Positions 41,226 to 50,989 of a DNA stretch of 64,000 nt are shown one piece after another. The DNA comes from Streptomyces sp. NBC_01353 (GTDB lineage: Bacteria; Actinomycetota; Actinomycetes; Streptomycetales; Streptomycetaceae), in contig NZ_CP108352.1 of the NCBI RefSeq assembly GCF_036237275.1, forward strand, positions 2,046,001 through 2,110,000, written 5' to 3'. Numbering within the stretch: position 1 is the stretch's first letter; the number at the start of each line of letters is the position of its first letter. The translations under genes were made by a program, and so were the position numbers. The notes under the pieces are model-generated. The model worked only from the letters and a program-made list of their open reading frames with translations. It ran no database searches and was not told the origin of the DNA.

Positions 41226-43351
41226 GCACCACCGCCGAGCTTCTGAAGGGTGCGGCCGAGCTGTTCCCGGACGAGGTCGTCACCAGCGCCCACGTACGGC
41301 ACTTCGAACTGCCCGCGGGTGCGGGCCGGTTCGCGCTGATCACGCTGGACAACGGCTTCGACCACACCAAGCCGACCACCTTCGGTCCGCAGTCCCTGGC
41401 GAACCTCAACACGGCGATCGACCAGGTCGAGGCCGAGGCCGCCAACGGTGAGATCGTCGGCGTCGGTGTCACCGGCAAGCCGTTCATCTTCGCGGTGGGC
41501 GCCGACCTCAAGGGCGTCGAGCTGCTCAAGCAGCACTCCGACGCGCTCGCCATCGGCAAGGGCGGCCACGACGTCTTCAAGCGTCTGTCCGCGCTGGCCG
41601 TGCCGACCTTCGCGTACTACAACGGCGCGGCGATGGGCGGCGGTGTCGAGGTCGGTCTGCACTGCACCTACCGCACCGTCTCCAAGGCCCTGCCGGCCTT
41701 CTCGCTGCCCGAGGTCTTCCTCGGTCTGGTCCCCGGCTGGGGCGGCTGCACGATCCTGCCGAACCTGATCGGTGCCGACAAGGCCGTCACGGTCATCATC
41801 GAGAACTCGCTGAACCAGAACCGTCAGCTCAAGGGCAAGCAGGTCTTCGAGCTCGGCATCGCCGACGCGATCTTCGAGGGCGCGGACTTCCTGGAGCAGT
41901 CGCTGATCTGGACCGCCTCGGTCCTCAACGGCTCGGTCACGGTGGAGCGTCCGGAGATCGACCGCGGTGAGGGCTGGGACCAGGCCGTCGCCAAGGGCCG
42001 GTTCATCGCCGACTCCAAGGTGCACGGCGCTGCCCCGGCCGCGTACCGCGCCCTGGACATCATCGAGGCGTCCAAGGACGGCGACCTGCAGAAGGGCTTC
42101 GCAGCCGAGGACCAGGCCCTCGCGGACCTGATCATGGGCGGCGAGCTGCGCTCGGGCATCTACGCCTTCAACCTGGTGCAGAAGCGCGGCAAGCGCCCGG
42201 CCGGTGCCCCGGACAAGTCGCTGGCCCGCCCGGTCACCAAGGTCGGTGTCGTCGGCGCCGGTCTGATGGCCTCCCAGCTCGCGCTGCTCTTCCTGCGCCG
42301 CCTCGAGGTGCCGGTCGTCCTGACCGACATCGACCAGGAGCGCGTCGACAAGGGTGTGGGCTACGTCCACGCCGAGATCGAGAAGCTGCTCGGCAAGGGC
42401 CGGATCAACCAGGACAAGGCCAACCGTCTCAAGGGCCTGGTCTCCGGTGTCCTGGACAAGGCCGCCGGCTTCGCGGACGCGGACTTCATCATCGAGGCCG
42501 TGTTCGAGGAGATGTCCGTCAAGCAGAAGGTGTTCGCGGAGGTCGAGGCGGTCGCCCCGGCGCACGCGATCCTCGCCACCAACACCTCCTCGCTCTCGGT
42601 GTCGGAGATGGCCTCCAAGCTCCAGCACCCGGAGCGCGTGGTCGGCTTCCACTTCTTCAACCCGGTCGCGATCCTTCCGCTCCTGGAGATCGTGCGCGGC
42701 GAGAAGACGGACGACGCCTCCCTCGCGACCGCGTTCGGTGTCGCGAAGAAGCTGAAGAAGACCGCGGTCCTCACCAAGGACGCCCCGGCGTTCGTCGTGA
42801 ACCGCATCCTGACCCGCTTCATGGGCGAGATCCAGAACGTCATCGACGAGGGCACCTCGGTCGAGACCGCCGAGAAGGCCATCGAGCCGCTCGGTCTGCC
42901 GATGTCGCCGCTGGTCCTCCTGGAGCTCGTCGGCCCGGCGATCGGTCTGCACGTCTCCGAGACCTTGAACCGCGCCTTCCCGGAGCGCTTCACCGTCTCC
43001 CCGAACCTGGCGGCCGTGGTCAAGGCCGGCAAGCGCGGCTTCTACACGTACGACTCCGGCAAGCCGGAGCTGGACCCCGAGGTCGCCGCCCTCCTGGTGC
43101 AGGGCGACTCCGTCCTGACGGAGGAGCAGGTCCGCGACCGCGTCCTGGACGCGGTGGCGCAGGAGATCGGCCTGATGCTGGAGGAGGGTGTCGTCGCCGA
43201 GGCGCAGGACATCGACCTCTGCCTGATCACGGGCGCGGGCTGGCCCTTCCACCTGGGCGGCATCACGCCGTACCTGGACCGTGAGGGCGTCTCCCAGCGG
43301 GTGAACGGCAAGCCGTTCCTCGCGCAGGGCGTGGCGAGCGTCCCCGCGTAA
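41222..43351 (+). CDS. fadB: 3-hydroxyacyl-CoA dehydrogenase / enoyl-CoA hydratase fusion
   Basis: The 709-residue protein hydrates enoyl-CoA and oxidises 3-hydroxyacyl-CoA. The N-terminal crotonase domain (about 1-300) has GVGVTGKPFIFAVGADLKGV (oxyanion hole), YYNGAAMGGGVEVGLHCTY and LPEVFLGLVPGWGGCTILPN. The dehydrogenase part has the NAD motif VGVVGAGLMASQLALLFLRR, LATNTSSLSVSEMA, VGFHFFNPVAILPLLEIV with the catalytic histidine, and DAPAFVVNRILTRFMGEIQN. Two C-terminal HAD helical domains complete it. It is coupled to fadA and followed by a strong terminator. Confidence 0.95.
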   Translation: MSTTAELLKGAAELFPDEVVTSAHVRHFELPAGAGRFALITLDNGFDHTKPTTFGPQSLANLNTAIDQVEAEAANGEIVGVGVTGKPFIFAVGADLKGVELLKQHSDALAIGKGGHDVFKRLSALAVPTFAYYNGAAMGGGVEVGLHCTYRTVSKALPAFSLPEVFLGLVPGWGGCTILPNLIGADKAVTVIIENSLNQNRQLKGKQVFELGIADAIFEGADFLEQSLIWTASVLNGSVTVERPEIDRGEGWDQAVAKGRFIADSKVHGAAPAAYRALDIIEASKDGDLQKGFAAEDQALADLIMGGELRSGIYAFNLVQKRGKRPAGAPDKSLARPVTKVGVVGAGLMASQLALLFLRRLEVPVVLTDIDQERVDKGVGYVHAEIEKLLGKGRINQDKANRLKGLVSGVLDKAAGFADADFIIEAVFEEMSVKQKVFAEVEAVAPAHAILATNTSSLSVSEMASKLQHPERVVGFHFFNPVAILPLLEIVRGEKTDDASLATAFGVAKKLKKTAVLTKDAPAFVVNRILTRFMGEIQNVIDEGTSVETAEKAIEPLGLPMSPLVLLELVGPAIGLHVSETLNRAFPERFTVSPNLAAVVKAGKRGFYTYDSGKPELDPEVAALLVQGDSVLTEEQVRDRVLDAVAQEIGLMLEEGVVAEAQDIDLCLITGAGWPFHLGGITPYLDREGVSQRVNGKPFLAQGVASVPA

Positions 43352-43364
43352 CGACGCGACAGGC

Positions 43365-43407
43365 GACTGCCGGTGGTGGCACCCCTCGGGTGCTGCCACC
43401 GGCAGTC
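43365..43407 (+). terminator. fadAB operon terminator
   Basis: A 20-base arm (43365-43384, starting GACTGCCGGTGG) pairs with 43388-43407 (ending CCACCGGCAGTC), with one mismatch and one wobble and a 3-base loop. It lies 13 bases after the fadB stop. Confidence 0.85.
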
Positions 43408-43520
43408 GTCGTTCCACGGCGTCGTTTCGCACGGCACCACGCGTCAACCGGGCGAACTCGTACGCCAGTCCGACCGTTTGCCTATACTGCACGGCCTACG
43501 GAGCAGAGGACTGAGGCAGG

Positions 43521-44612
43521 ATGACCCAGGACATACCCACGCCGGAATCCGGCAGCGATTCCGACGGCTCCCCCTCGCGTTCGCGCAGGGCGCCGAAGCG
43601 CAGGCGGCGGACCGGACGGATCGTCCTGCTGACGCTGCTCGTCCTCCTCCTCGCCGCCGGCGGCGCCGTGTACGGGATGTACTCGAGCATCGACGGCAAC
43701 ATCAAGGCCGTGGACCTCGACAAGGAACTCGGGGACGACCGGCCGCAGAAGCCGGTGGCCGCCGGCCAGAACCTGCTCGTGCTCGGTTCGGACTCGCGGG
43801 CCGGGGCCAACGCGGCGCTCGACGGGGGCAAGGTGTCCGGCGCCCGGTCGGACACCGCTCTGGTGGTCCACATACCCGAGGGCCGGACGAAGGCCGTCGC
43901 GATCAGCATTCCCCGCGACACCCTGGTGTCCCGGCCCGAGTGCCCGCGGAAGGGCGGCGGCACCACGCCCTCCGCCGAGCGCGTCATGTTCAACTCGGTC
44001 TACGCCCAGCACGGTCCGGCCTGTGTGGTGAAGACCGTCGAGAAGATGTCGGGCGTGCGGCTCGACCACTATCTGGAAATCGACTTCTCCGGGTTCAAGG
44101 ACCTCGTCGACGCCATCGGCGGCGTCACCGTCGACCTCGACCAGCCCATCAGGAACGGCGCGGCCGGACTCGACCTCGCCGCCGGTCCGCAGAAGCTGGA
44201 CGGCACCCAGTCCCTCGCCTTCGTACGGACCCGGTACGGCGTCGGAGACGGCAGCGACCTCGGCCGCATAGGCAACCAGCAGAAGTTCCTGATGGCGCTG
44301 CTCACCGAGATCAAGAAGCAGGACCTGCTGGGCAGCCCGGCCAAGACCTACAAGATCGCCGACTCCGCGACCAAGGCGCTCACCACGGACTCGGGACTGG
44401 ATTCGCTGACGGCCCTGAGCGATTTCGCTCAGTCGATGAACGGTGTGAACCCGAGCAGCATGGAGACGATCATGCTGCCCGTTGCGTACGACAAGAAGGA
44501 CCCGAACCGCGTGGTGGCCCACGAGCCGAACGCGTCGCAGCTGTGGAAGGCGATCCGGCAGGACTCCCCGATCCCCGAGTCGGCGAAGAAGTCCCGCGCG
44601 ACCGGCGGCTGA
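43521..44612 (+). CDS. LytR-CpsA-Psr (LCP) family cell-wall ligase
   Basis: LCP proteins attach teichoic acids or other polymers from lipid carriers to peptidoglycan. The 363-residue protein has a short Arg-rich cytoplasmic part, one membrane segment (GRIVLLTLLVLLLAAGGAVY), and the extracellular LCP domain. Visible motifs are LLVLGSDSRAG, GARSDTALVVHIPEGRTKAV and AISIPRDTLVSRPECP with the catalytic arginine. Further on are FSGFKDLVDAIGGVTVDLD, SLAFVRTRYGVGDGSDLGR and IGNQQKFLMALLTEI. No C-terminal LytR_C domain is present. It stands with its own 5' region after the fadB terminator. Confidence 0.92.
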   Translation: MTQDIPTPESGSDSDGSPSRSRRAPKRRRRTGRIVLLTLLVLLLAAGGAVYGMYSSIDGNIKAVDLDKELGDDRPQKPVAAGQNLLVLGSDSRAGANAALDGGKVSGARSDTALVVHIPEGRTKAVAISIPRDTLVSRPECPRKGGGTTPSAERVMFNSVYAQHGPACVVKTVEKMSGVRLDHYLEIDFSGFKDLVDAIGGVTVDLDQPIRNGAAGLDLAAGPQKLDGTQSLAFVRTRYGVGDGSDLGRIGNQQKFLMALLTEIKKQDLLGSPAKTYKIADSATKALTTDSGLDSLTALSDFAQSMNGVNPSSMETIMLPVAYDKKDPNRVVAHEPNASQLWKAIRQDSPIPESAKKSRATGG

Positions 44613-44624
44613 CATCCTGTCCGC

Positions 44625-44996
44625 ATGGACCTGGAACTGCCCCTGCTGATCGTCGACGGCGCCAACGTGGTGGGCTCGGTACCCGACGGCTGGTGGCGGG
44701 ACCGGCGTGCGGCGGCCGAGCGGCTGCGGGACCGGCTCGCGGCCGCGGGCGGGCCGGAGGGTGGCCCCTTCGAGATCGTGCTGGTCGTCGAGGGCCGGGC
44801 CCGCGGCGTGGAGTCCGTGCCCCGCGTACGGGTCGAGGAGGCGCCGGGCAGCGGCGACGACCTCATCGTGGACCTGGCCCGGAACGCGAGCGGTCGGCCG
44901 TGCCTGGTGGTCACGGCCGACCGTGAACTGCGCCGGCGGGTGGGCGAGCACGGGGCCCGTTGCGTGGGCCCCCGCGCCCTTCCGGAGACGGCCTAG
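44625..44996 (+). CDS. NYN/PIN-like domain protein, 123 residues
   Basis: The small protein resembles YacP-type NYN domains, a PIN-like metal-dependent ribonuclease fold. Acidic residues occur at the right places: LLIVDGANVVGS at the start, SGDDLIVDLARNA in the middle and LVVTADRELRRRVGEHGARC near the end. Relatives are sometimes labelled NTP pyrophosphohydrolase. The RNA target, if any, is unknown. It starts 12 bases after the LCP gene and its last codons overlap the end of the convergent permease gene by four bases. Confidence 0.75.
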   Translation: MDLELPLLIVDGANVVGSVPDGWWRDRRAAAERLRDRLAAAGGPEGGPFEIVLVVEGRARGVESVPRVRVEEAPGSGDDLIVDLARNASGRPCLVVTADRELRRRVGEHGARCVGPRALPETA

Positions 44997-46507
44997 TAGA
45001 GCGCGTCCTTGCCCGCCCTGCCCAGGCGGCTGTGGGAGCGGCCGTACAGGAAGTACACGACGATGCCGATGGCCATCCAGACCGCGAAGCGGAACCAGGT
45101 CTCGCCCGGCAGGTTGAGCATCAGCCAGACCGACGCGGCGATGGACAGGATCGGGAGCGCCGGCACCCACGGCGTACGGAAGGCGCGGTGCAGGTCGGGG
45201 CGGGTCCGGCGCAGCACCATCACGCCGAAGGCAACGACGACGAAGGCGAAGAGCGTGCCGATGTTCACCAGGGTCGCGAGCTCGTTGATGCTGGTGAAGC
45301 CGGCCACGATCGCGATGATCACGCCGAGCAGGATGGTCGGCCGGTACGGCGTCCTGAAGCGCGGGTGCGTGACGGAGAAGAAGCGGGGCAGCAGTCCGTC
45401 GCGGCTCATCGCGAAGAACACCCGGGTCTGGCCGAGCAGCAGGATCAGACAGACGGTGGTGAGGCCGACGGCGGCGCCGAAGCTGATCACGCCGGCGTAG
45501 AAGGGGTGTCCGACGGCCTTGAAGGCGTCGGCGAGCGGTGCGCTCACGGACAGCTCGGTGTAGTGCTGCATACCCGTCACGACCAGCGCGACGGCGACGT
45601 AGAGCACCGTGCAGATGAGGAGCGAGCCGAGGATGCCGCGCGGCATGTCACGCTGCGGGAGCTTGGTCTCCTCGGCGGCGGTGGCGACCACGTCGAAGCC
45701 GATGAAGGCGAAGAAGACGACGGAGGCTGCGGTGAAGATGCCCATGACGCCGAAGTTGGTGGCCTCGTACCCGAAGATCGTCTGGACCAACGGGGCGTCC
45801 CAGGCCGATCCGCCGCCGGGCGGGGTGACCGCGTCGGGGATGAAGGGGTCGTAGTTGTCGCCCACGATGAAGAAGAGACCCGCGATGATCACGATCATGA
45901 CGACCGTGACCTTGATGGCCACGACGATCGCGGTGATGCGGGCGGACAGCTTCATGCCCAGGACGAGGACCACGGTCAGTACCAGGACCAGCAGGAAGGC
46001 CAGGATGTCGAAGGTGCCGTTGGGCACGTCGGGCCCTTGCAACGAGGCCGGTAGATGCCAGTCCACGTTGTCCATCAGGGAGCGTACGTAGCCGGACCAG
46101 CCCACCGCGACGACGGCCGTGCCGAGCGCGAACTCCAGGACGAGGTCCCAGCCGATGATCCAGGCCGGGAGTTCGCCGATGGAGGCGTACGCGAAGGTGT
46201 AGGCCGAACCGGCGACGGGGACCGTCGAGGCGAACTCGGCGTAGCACAGGGCCGCGAGCGCGCAGACGATGCCGGCCGCGACGAAGGCCAGTGCGGTGGC
46301 CGGTCCCGCGTTCTCCTTGGCCACCTTGCCGGTGAGCACGAAGATGCCGGTGCCGATGATGACGCCGACGCCGAAGACCATCAGGTCCCAGGCGGAGAGC
46401 GATTTCTTGAGCGCGTGCTCGGGCTCCTCGGTGTCCCGGATCGACTGCTCGACCGTTTTCGTCCGGAACATTCCGGACGACCTGCTTGGCTGCTGGTCCG
46501 TACTCAC
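44993..46507 (-). CDS. APC family cationic amino acid permease
   Basis: The 504-residue transporter has about 12-14 membrane segments. The first segment carries the APC substrate motif SAWDLMVFGVGVIIGTGIFV, followed by AGIVCALAALCYAEFASTVP and GSAYTFAYASIGELPAWIIG. Later come FFAFIGFDVVATAAEETKLP and RDMPRGILGSLLICTVLYVA, which place it with the CAT-type (cationic amino acid) branch. The N terminus (SIRDTEEPEHALKKSLSA) is typical of that group. The substrate is probably a basic amino acid, by family only. It is convergent with the NYN gene and 151 bases downstream of dxs on the same strand. Confidence 0.88.
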   Translation of the reverse strand: MSTDQQPSRSSGMFRTKTVEQSIRDTEEPEHALKKSLSAWDLMVFGVGVIIGTGIFVLTGKVAKENAGPATALAFVAAGIVCALAALCYAEFASTVPVAGSAYTFAYASIGELPAWIIGWDLVLEFALGTAVVAVGWSGYVRSLMDNVDWHLPASLQGPDVPNGTFDILAFLLVLVLTVVLVLGMKLSARITAIVVAIKVTVVMIVIIAGLFFIVGDNYDPFIPDAVTPPGGGSAWDAPLVQTIFGYEATNFGVMGIFTAASVVFFAFIGFDVVATAAEETKLPQRDMPRGILGSLLICTVLYVAVALVVTGMQHYTELSVSAPLADAFKAVGHPFYAGVISFGAAVGLTTVCLILLLGQTRVFFAMSRDGLLPRFFSVTHPRFRTPYRPTILLGVIIAIVAGFTSINELATLVNIGTLFAFVVVAFGVMVLRRTRPDLHRAFRTPWVPALPILSIAASVWLMLNLPGETWFRFAVWMAIGIVVYFLYGRSHSRLGRAGKDALY

Positions 46508-46594
46508 CGTCGTACCTCCGTGCCGTCAGTTCCAGCACCCATGATCGAGACCCCGAAGGGGTGGCGCCTGTCGAGGGAACGGAGTTCACACGAA

Positions 46595-46635
46595 TGGGCC
46601 GGTCGGCCACCCCGTGGAGTGGTCCGACCGGCCCA
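46595..46635 (-). terminator. dxs terminator
   Basis: TGGGCCGGTCGG (46595-46606) pairs with CCGACCGGCCCA (46624-46635); the stem extends inward by CCAC/GTGG with a bulge. It begins 23 bases after the dxs stop on the minus strand. Confidence 0.75.
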
Positions 46636-46658
46636 ATGGTGACGCACGGTGACGACGG

Positions 46659-48578
46659 TCAGTCGCGGGCGGGCTCCACGGCCCGGCTGCTCTCCTCGTA
46701 CCTGACGTCGAGGCGCGAGACGAGGCCGGTGACCTGGCGGGCGATGTCCGGGGCGGTCAGACCGATCTCGGCCATCACCTCGGCGCGCGAGGCGTGGTCG
46801 AGGAAGCGCGGCGGGATGCCGAAGTCGCGCAGCGGTACGTCCACACCGGCGTCACGCAGGGCCTGGGCGACGGCCGAGCCGACACCGCCGACCCGGCTGT
46901 TGTCCTCGACGGTGACGACGACCCGGTGCTCCTCGGCGAGCGGGGCGAGCGCCTCGTCGACCGGCTTGACCCAGCGGGGGTCGACGACGGTGGTGGAGAT
47001 GCCCTGCTTGTCGAGGAGGTCGGCGATCTCCAGGCACATCGGCGCGAGCGCGCCGACCGAGACCAGGAGGACGTCGGGCCTGTCGGTGCCCGGCTCGCGG
47101 AGCACGTCCATGCCACCGATGCGGCGCAGGGCCGGTACGGCGGGTCCGACGGCGCCCTTGGAGAAGCGCACGACGGTCGGCGCGTCGGAGACCTCGACGG
47201 CCTCGCGCAGCTGGGCGCGGACCTGGTCGGCGTCGCGCGGCGCGGCGAGCCTGAGGCCGGGGACGACCTGAAGGATCGACATGTCCCACATGCCGTTGTG
47301 GGAGGCGCCGTCCGTACCGGTGACGCCGGCCCGGTCCAGGACGAAGGTGACACCGCACTTGTGCAGGGCCACGTCCATCAGGACCTGGTCGAAGGCGCGG
47401 TTGAGGAAGGTCGCGTAGACCGCGAAGACGGGGTGGAGTCCGCCGGTGGCCAGGCCGGCCGCGGAGACCGCGGCGTGCTGCTCGGCGATGCCGACGTCGT
47501 ACACCCGCTCGGGGAATTCCTTGGCGAACTTGTCGAGGCCGACGGGCTGGAGCATGGCCGCGGTGATCGCGACGATGTCCTGGCGCTCCTTGCCGAGCTC
47601 GACCATCTCCTGCGCGAAGACGCCGGTCCAGTCGGCTCCGGAGGAGGAGATCGGCAGGCCGGTGTCGGGGTGGATCTTGCCGACGGCGTGGAAGCGGTCG
47701 GCCTCGTCCTGGAGGGCGGGCTGGTAGCCGCGGCCCTTCTCCGTGAGGCAGTGGACGATCACCGGGCCGCCGAAGCGCTTGGCACGCGTCAGGGCGGACT
47801 CCAGGGCCTCGATGTCGTGGCCGTCGATCGGACCGACGTACTTCAGGCCGAGGTCCTCGAACATGCCCTGCGGGGCGATGAAGTCCTTCAGGCCCTTCTT
47901 GGCGCCGTGCAGGGTCTCGTAGAGCGGCTTCCCGACGACGGGGGTGCGCTCCAGGATGTCCTTGCCGCGGGCGAGGAAGCGCTCGTAGCCGTCGGTGGTA
48001 CGGAGCGTGGCCAGGTGGTTGGCGAGGCCGCCGATCGTGGGCGCGTACGAGCGCTCGTTGTCGTTGACGACGATGACCAGCGGGCGGTCCTTGGCGGCGG
48101 CGATGTTGTTCAGCGCCTCCCAGGCCATGCCGCCCGTGAGGGCTCCGTCGCCGATCACGGCGACGACGTGGTCGTCCTTCTTCAGGACCTCGTTGGCCTT
48201 GGCGAGGCCGTCGGCCCAGCCGAGGACGGTCGAGGCGTGCGAGTTCTCGATGACGTCGTGCTCGGACTCGGCCTGAGCGGGGTAGCCGGACAGGCCGCCC
48301 TTCATCTTGAGCCTGGAGAAGTCCTGGCGGCCCGTGAGCAGCTTGTGGACATAGCTCTGGTGGCCGGTGTCCCAGAGGACCTTGTCCTTCGGGGAGTCGA
48401 ACACCCGGTGCAGGGCGATGGTCAGCTCGACCACACCGAGGTTGGGACCGAGGTGGCCGCCGGTCTTGGAGACGGCGTCCACGAGAAACGTCCTGATCTC
48501 CGCGGCCAGCTGGTCCAGCTGTTCCGGGGAGAGCCGGTCCAGATCGCGCGGTCCCCTGATACGGGTCAGCAATGCCAC
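46659..48578 (-). CDS. dxs: 1-deoxy-D-xylulose-5-phosphate synthase
   Basis: DXS condenses pyruvate and glyceraldehyde 3-phosphate with thiamine diphosphate, the entry step of the MEP isoprenoid pathway. The 639-residue protein has [20 protein letters not shown] at the start, the ThDP motif [20 protein letters not shown] (GDG...N), [37 protein letters not shown] with the catalytic Glu, and [21 protein letters not shown] 48578 follows AAGGAGG. A streptomycete normally has a second dxs elsewhere. It lies downstream of the xyl operon but is separated from it by a terminator. Confidence 0.96.
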   Translation of the reverse strand: MALLTRIRGPRDLDRLSPEQLDQLAAEIRTFLVDAVSKTGGHLGPNLGVVELTIALHRVFDSPKDKVLWDTGHQSYVHKLLTGRQDFSRLKMKGGLSGYPAQAESEHDVIENSHASTVLGWADGLAKANEVLKKDDHVVAVIGDGALTGGMAWEALNNIAAAKDRPLVIVVNDNERSYAPTIGGLANHLATLRTTDGYERFLARGKDILERTPVVGKPLYETLHGAKKGLKDFIAPQGMFEDLGLKYVGPIDGHDIEALESALTRAKRFGGPVIVHCLTEKGRGYQPALQDEADRFHAVGKIHPDTGLPISSSGADWTGVFAQEMVELGKERQDIVAITAAMLQPVGLDKFAKEFPERVYDVGIAEQHAAVSAAGLATGGLHPVFAVYATFLNRAFDQVLMDVALHKCGVTFVLDRAGVTGTDGASHNGMWDMSILQVVPGLRLAAPRDADQVRAQLREAVEVSDAPTVVRFSKGAVGPAVPALRRIGGMDVLREPGTDRPDVLLVSVGALAPMCLEIADLLDKQGISTTVVDPRWVKPVDEALAPLAEEHRVVVTVEDNSRVGGVGSAVAQALRDAGVDVPLRDFGIPPRFLDHASRAEVMAEIGLTAPDIARQVTGLVSRLDVRYEESSRAVEPARD

Positions 48579-48730
48579 CCGTGCCTCCTTGCCATTGAGC
48601 TGGTCGAGCTTGCCGATTTGTCGAGTCTAATGTTCCGCCCCCGACCGTGGTCATCGGGCGGCGGGTTGCGCGTCACGCGTGTGGCCGACACACCGCTGAG
48701 CGTACGGGCGGTGCACAGGGCCAGACGCAG

Positions 48731-48766
48731 CAGTGCCCGGCGCCGGTTCTCCGGCGCCGAGCACTG
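48731..48766 (-). terminator. xylFGH operon terminator
   Basis: CAGTGC plus CGGCGCCGG (48731-48746) pairs with CCGGCGCCG plus GCACTG (48751-48766); there is one mismatched pair and a TTCT loop. It lies 18 bases beyond the permease stop. Confidence 0.8.
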
Positions 48767-48784
48767 TGGAGTACGTAACAAAGG

Positions 48785-50122
48785 CTACGCGCGACCCGCT
48801 GTCTTCTGGGTCCTCCGCGAGACCGAGTCGATCACGACCGCGGCGAGGAGCACCGCGCCGGTGATCATGAACTGGATCTCGTTGGCCATTCCGATCATGT
48901 TCAGGCCCTGCTGGATCGACTGGATGACGATCATTCCAAGGAGTGCCGACCAGACCTTGCCGCGGCCGCCGAAGAGGCTGGTGCCGCCGATCACGGCAGC
49001 CGCGATGACCAGCATCAGCGTGTTGCCGCTGCCGAGGCTCTTGGTGGCGCCGCCGGAGAGGCTGGCCACGAAGAGGCCGCCGAAGGCGGCGAGCATTCCG
49101 GAGAGGCCGAAGACCATGATCCGGATCCGGTCGACGTTGATGCCCGCGCGGCGGGCGGCCTCGGCGTTGCCGCCGACCGCGAAGACCTTGCGGCCGAACA
49201 GCGTGCGGCGGGCGACGAAGTCCGCGATCACCAGGACGGCGAGGAAGAGGACCAGGGCCAGCGGCAGACCGCGGGCGCCCTCGGGCTCGTTCAGGACGTA
49301 CGCGACGACGAAGCAGAGGATCGCGACGACGGCCGTGCGGAGCACGATCTCGCTGGTGGGGCGGGACGGCAGCGCCGCGGCCTTGCGACGCTTGGCGTCG
49401 AGGAGCAGCGAGCCGGCGTAGGCGAGGACCGCCACGAGGGCCAGGCCGTACGCGGCGGCCTTGTCCTCGAAGTAGTACGCCGTGAGGTTCTCCACGATCG
49501 AGCCGGTGGGGGCGTTGATCGAGCCCTCCTTGCCCATCAGCCAGATCTGCAGGCCGCTCCAGCCGAGGAAGCCGGCGAGGGTGACCACGAAGGCCGGGAC
49601 GCCGATCTTGGCGAAGAAGAAGCCGTGGAGCAGGCCGATGAGGAGGCCGGAGGCGACGGCGATGACGACCGAGAGCAGGTCGTTCATGCCGTTGGTGACG
49701 TTGAGCACGGCCCAGACGGCGGCGCCGACGCCGGCGACCGAGCCCATCGACAGGTCGATCTCGCCCAGGATGAGGACGAAGACGATGCCGACGGCCATGA
49801 TGCCGAGGCCGGAGGAGTAGACCGCGATGTTGGCGACGGAACTCGCCGAGAGGAAGTTGCTGTTCTGGACCTGGAAGACGATCGCGATGACGATCAGGCC
49901 CAGGACGACGGGCAGGGAGCCGAGCTCGCCGCCGCGGATCTTGCGGTTGAACTCGGTCCAGTAGCCCTTGAGGCCCTGCTCGCGGACCAGCAGGCGCGGG
50001 TCGACGGCGGGGATCGGGGCGGCGGAGGCCTCGACGGGGGCGGCCTGGGCGGGCACGGCGGCCTCGGGCGCCGCGGTGCCGGTGCTCTCGGGCGTCTCGG
50101 GGGTCTTGGCGAGGTCGCTCAC
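48785..50122 (-). CDS. xylH: sugar (xylose-type) ABC transporter permease
   Basis: The 445-residue permease belongs to the CUT2/XylH group, which imports monosaccharides such as xylose. After an Ala/Pro-rich cytoplasmic extension of about 60 residues there are ten or more segments, including LPVVLGLIVIAIVFQVQNSN, GIMAVGIVFVLILGEIDLSM with the conserved GEIDLS, VAVASGLLIGLLHGFFFAKI-like sequence, and RIRIMVFGLSGMLAAFGGLF. The Ala-rich extension is unusual beside short-tailed relatives. GTG 50122 overlaps the ATPase stop as GTGA. The assignment to xylose rests on the order of genes known from S. coelicolor. Confidence 0.9.
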   Translation of the reverse strand: MSDLAKTPETPESTGTAAPEAAVPAQAAPVEASAAPIPAVDPRLLVREQGLKGYWTEFNRKIRGGELGSLPVVLGLIVIAIVFQVQNSNFLSASSVANIAVYSSGLGIMAVGIVFVLILGEIDLSMGSVAGVGAAVWAVLNVTNGMNDLLSVVIAVASGLLIGLLHGFFFAKIGVPAFVVTLAGFLGWSGLQIWLMGKEGSINAPTGSIVENLTAYYFEDKAAAYGLALVAVLAYAGSLLLDAKRRKAAALPSRPTSEIVLRTAVVAILCFVVAYVLNEPEGARGLPLALVLFLAVLVIADFVARRTLFGRKVFAVGGNAEAARRAGINVDRIRIMVFGLSGMLAAFGGLFVASLSGGATKSLGSGNTLMLVIAAAVIGGTSLFGGRGKVWSALLGMIVIQSIQQGLNMIGMANEIQFMITGAVLLAAVVIDSVSRRTQKTAGRA

Positions 50123-50916
50123 TTCGCGTCCTCCTTCGTGGCCGTGGCCGAGGCCGTACGGGCCTGCCGACGGGTCACGGCGTTGTCCGTGGCACCGGTG
50201 ATGGCGGCGATGATCGTCTCGTGGGTGGTGTCCTTGACGTCGAAGACACCGTTGTTGCGGCCCAGCCGGAGGACCGCGACCTTGTCCGCGACGGCGCGGA
50301 CGTCGGCCATGTTGTGGCTGATGAGGATGACTCCGTGGCCGCGCTCGCGCAGCCGCTCCACGAGGTCGAGCACCTGTGCGGTCTGTTCGACGCCGAGTGC
50401 GGCGGTGGGCTCGTCCAGGATGACGATCTTGGGGTCGCCGATCAGGGCGCGGGCGATGGCCACGACCTGACGCTGACCGCCGGAGAGCGCCGCGACGGGG
50501 ATACGGACCGACGGAATGCGAATGGACAGGGTGTCCAAGAGCTCCTTGGCACGCTTCTCCATCGCGATCTCGTCGAGGACGGACGCGGAGCGGAGCTCGC
50601 TGCCGAGGAAGAGGTTGGCGACGACGTCGAGGTTGTCGCAGAGCGCCAGGTCCTGGTAGACGGTGGCGACCCCGAGGTTCTGGGCGTCGTGGGGCTTGGT
50701 GATCTGGACGGGGTTGCCGTCCCACTCGATGACGCCCTCGTCGATCGGGTGAACGCCCGAGATCGTCTTGACGAGGGTCGACTTGCCGGCGCCGTTGTCG
50801 CCGACCAGGGCGACGACCTCACCGGCGTGGATCTCCAGTTCTACGTCGGTGAGCACCTGGACGGCGCCGAACCGCTTGGAGACTCCGCGCAACGCCAGCA
50901 CGGGCGTAGCGGACAC
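50119..50916 (-). CDS. xylG: sugar ABC transporter ATP-binding protein (single domain)
   Basis: The 265-residue ATPase has Walker A VALVGDNGAGKSTLVKTISG, Q-loop YQDLALCDNL, signature VAALSGGQRQVVAIARALIG, Walker B IVILDEPTAALG and H-loop VILISHNMADV. It has one nucleotide-binding domain, while E. coli-type XylG and RbsA have two fused domains of about 500 residues; the subunit should work as a homodimer. GTG 50916 is chosen because AAGGAG lies nine bases upstream; an ATG nine bases earlier sits directly on that sequence. A strong stem-loop precedes it after xylF. Confidence 0.92.
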   Translation of the reverse strand: MSATPVLALRGVSKRFGAVQVLTDVELEIHAGEVVALVGDNGAGKSTLVKTISGVHPIDEGVIEWDGNPVQITKPHDAQNLGVATVYQDLALCDNLDVVANLFLGSELRSASVLDEIAMEKRAKELLDTLSIRIPSVRIPVAALSGGQRQVVAIARALIGDPKIVILDEPTAALGVEQTAQVLDLVERLRERGHGVILISHNMADVRAVADKVAVLRLGRNNGVFDVKDTTHETIIAAITGATDNAVTRRQARTASATATKEDAK

Positions 50917-50989
50917 GTGAATCATCTCCTTCGCCGCCTGACCGGCGGGGATGGTGGTGCGAAGAGCACAGAGGGGGGCTGTGAGAGGA

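Noticed and set aside
40011-48578. Possible secondary-metabolite cluster because of thiolase, dxs and transporter genes.
   Set aside because: All genes here are primary-metabolism types in their usual streptomycete order; no synthase, tailoring or resistance set is present.
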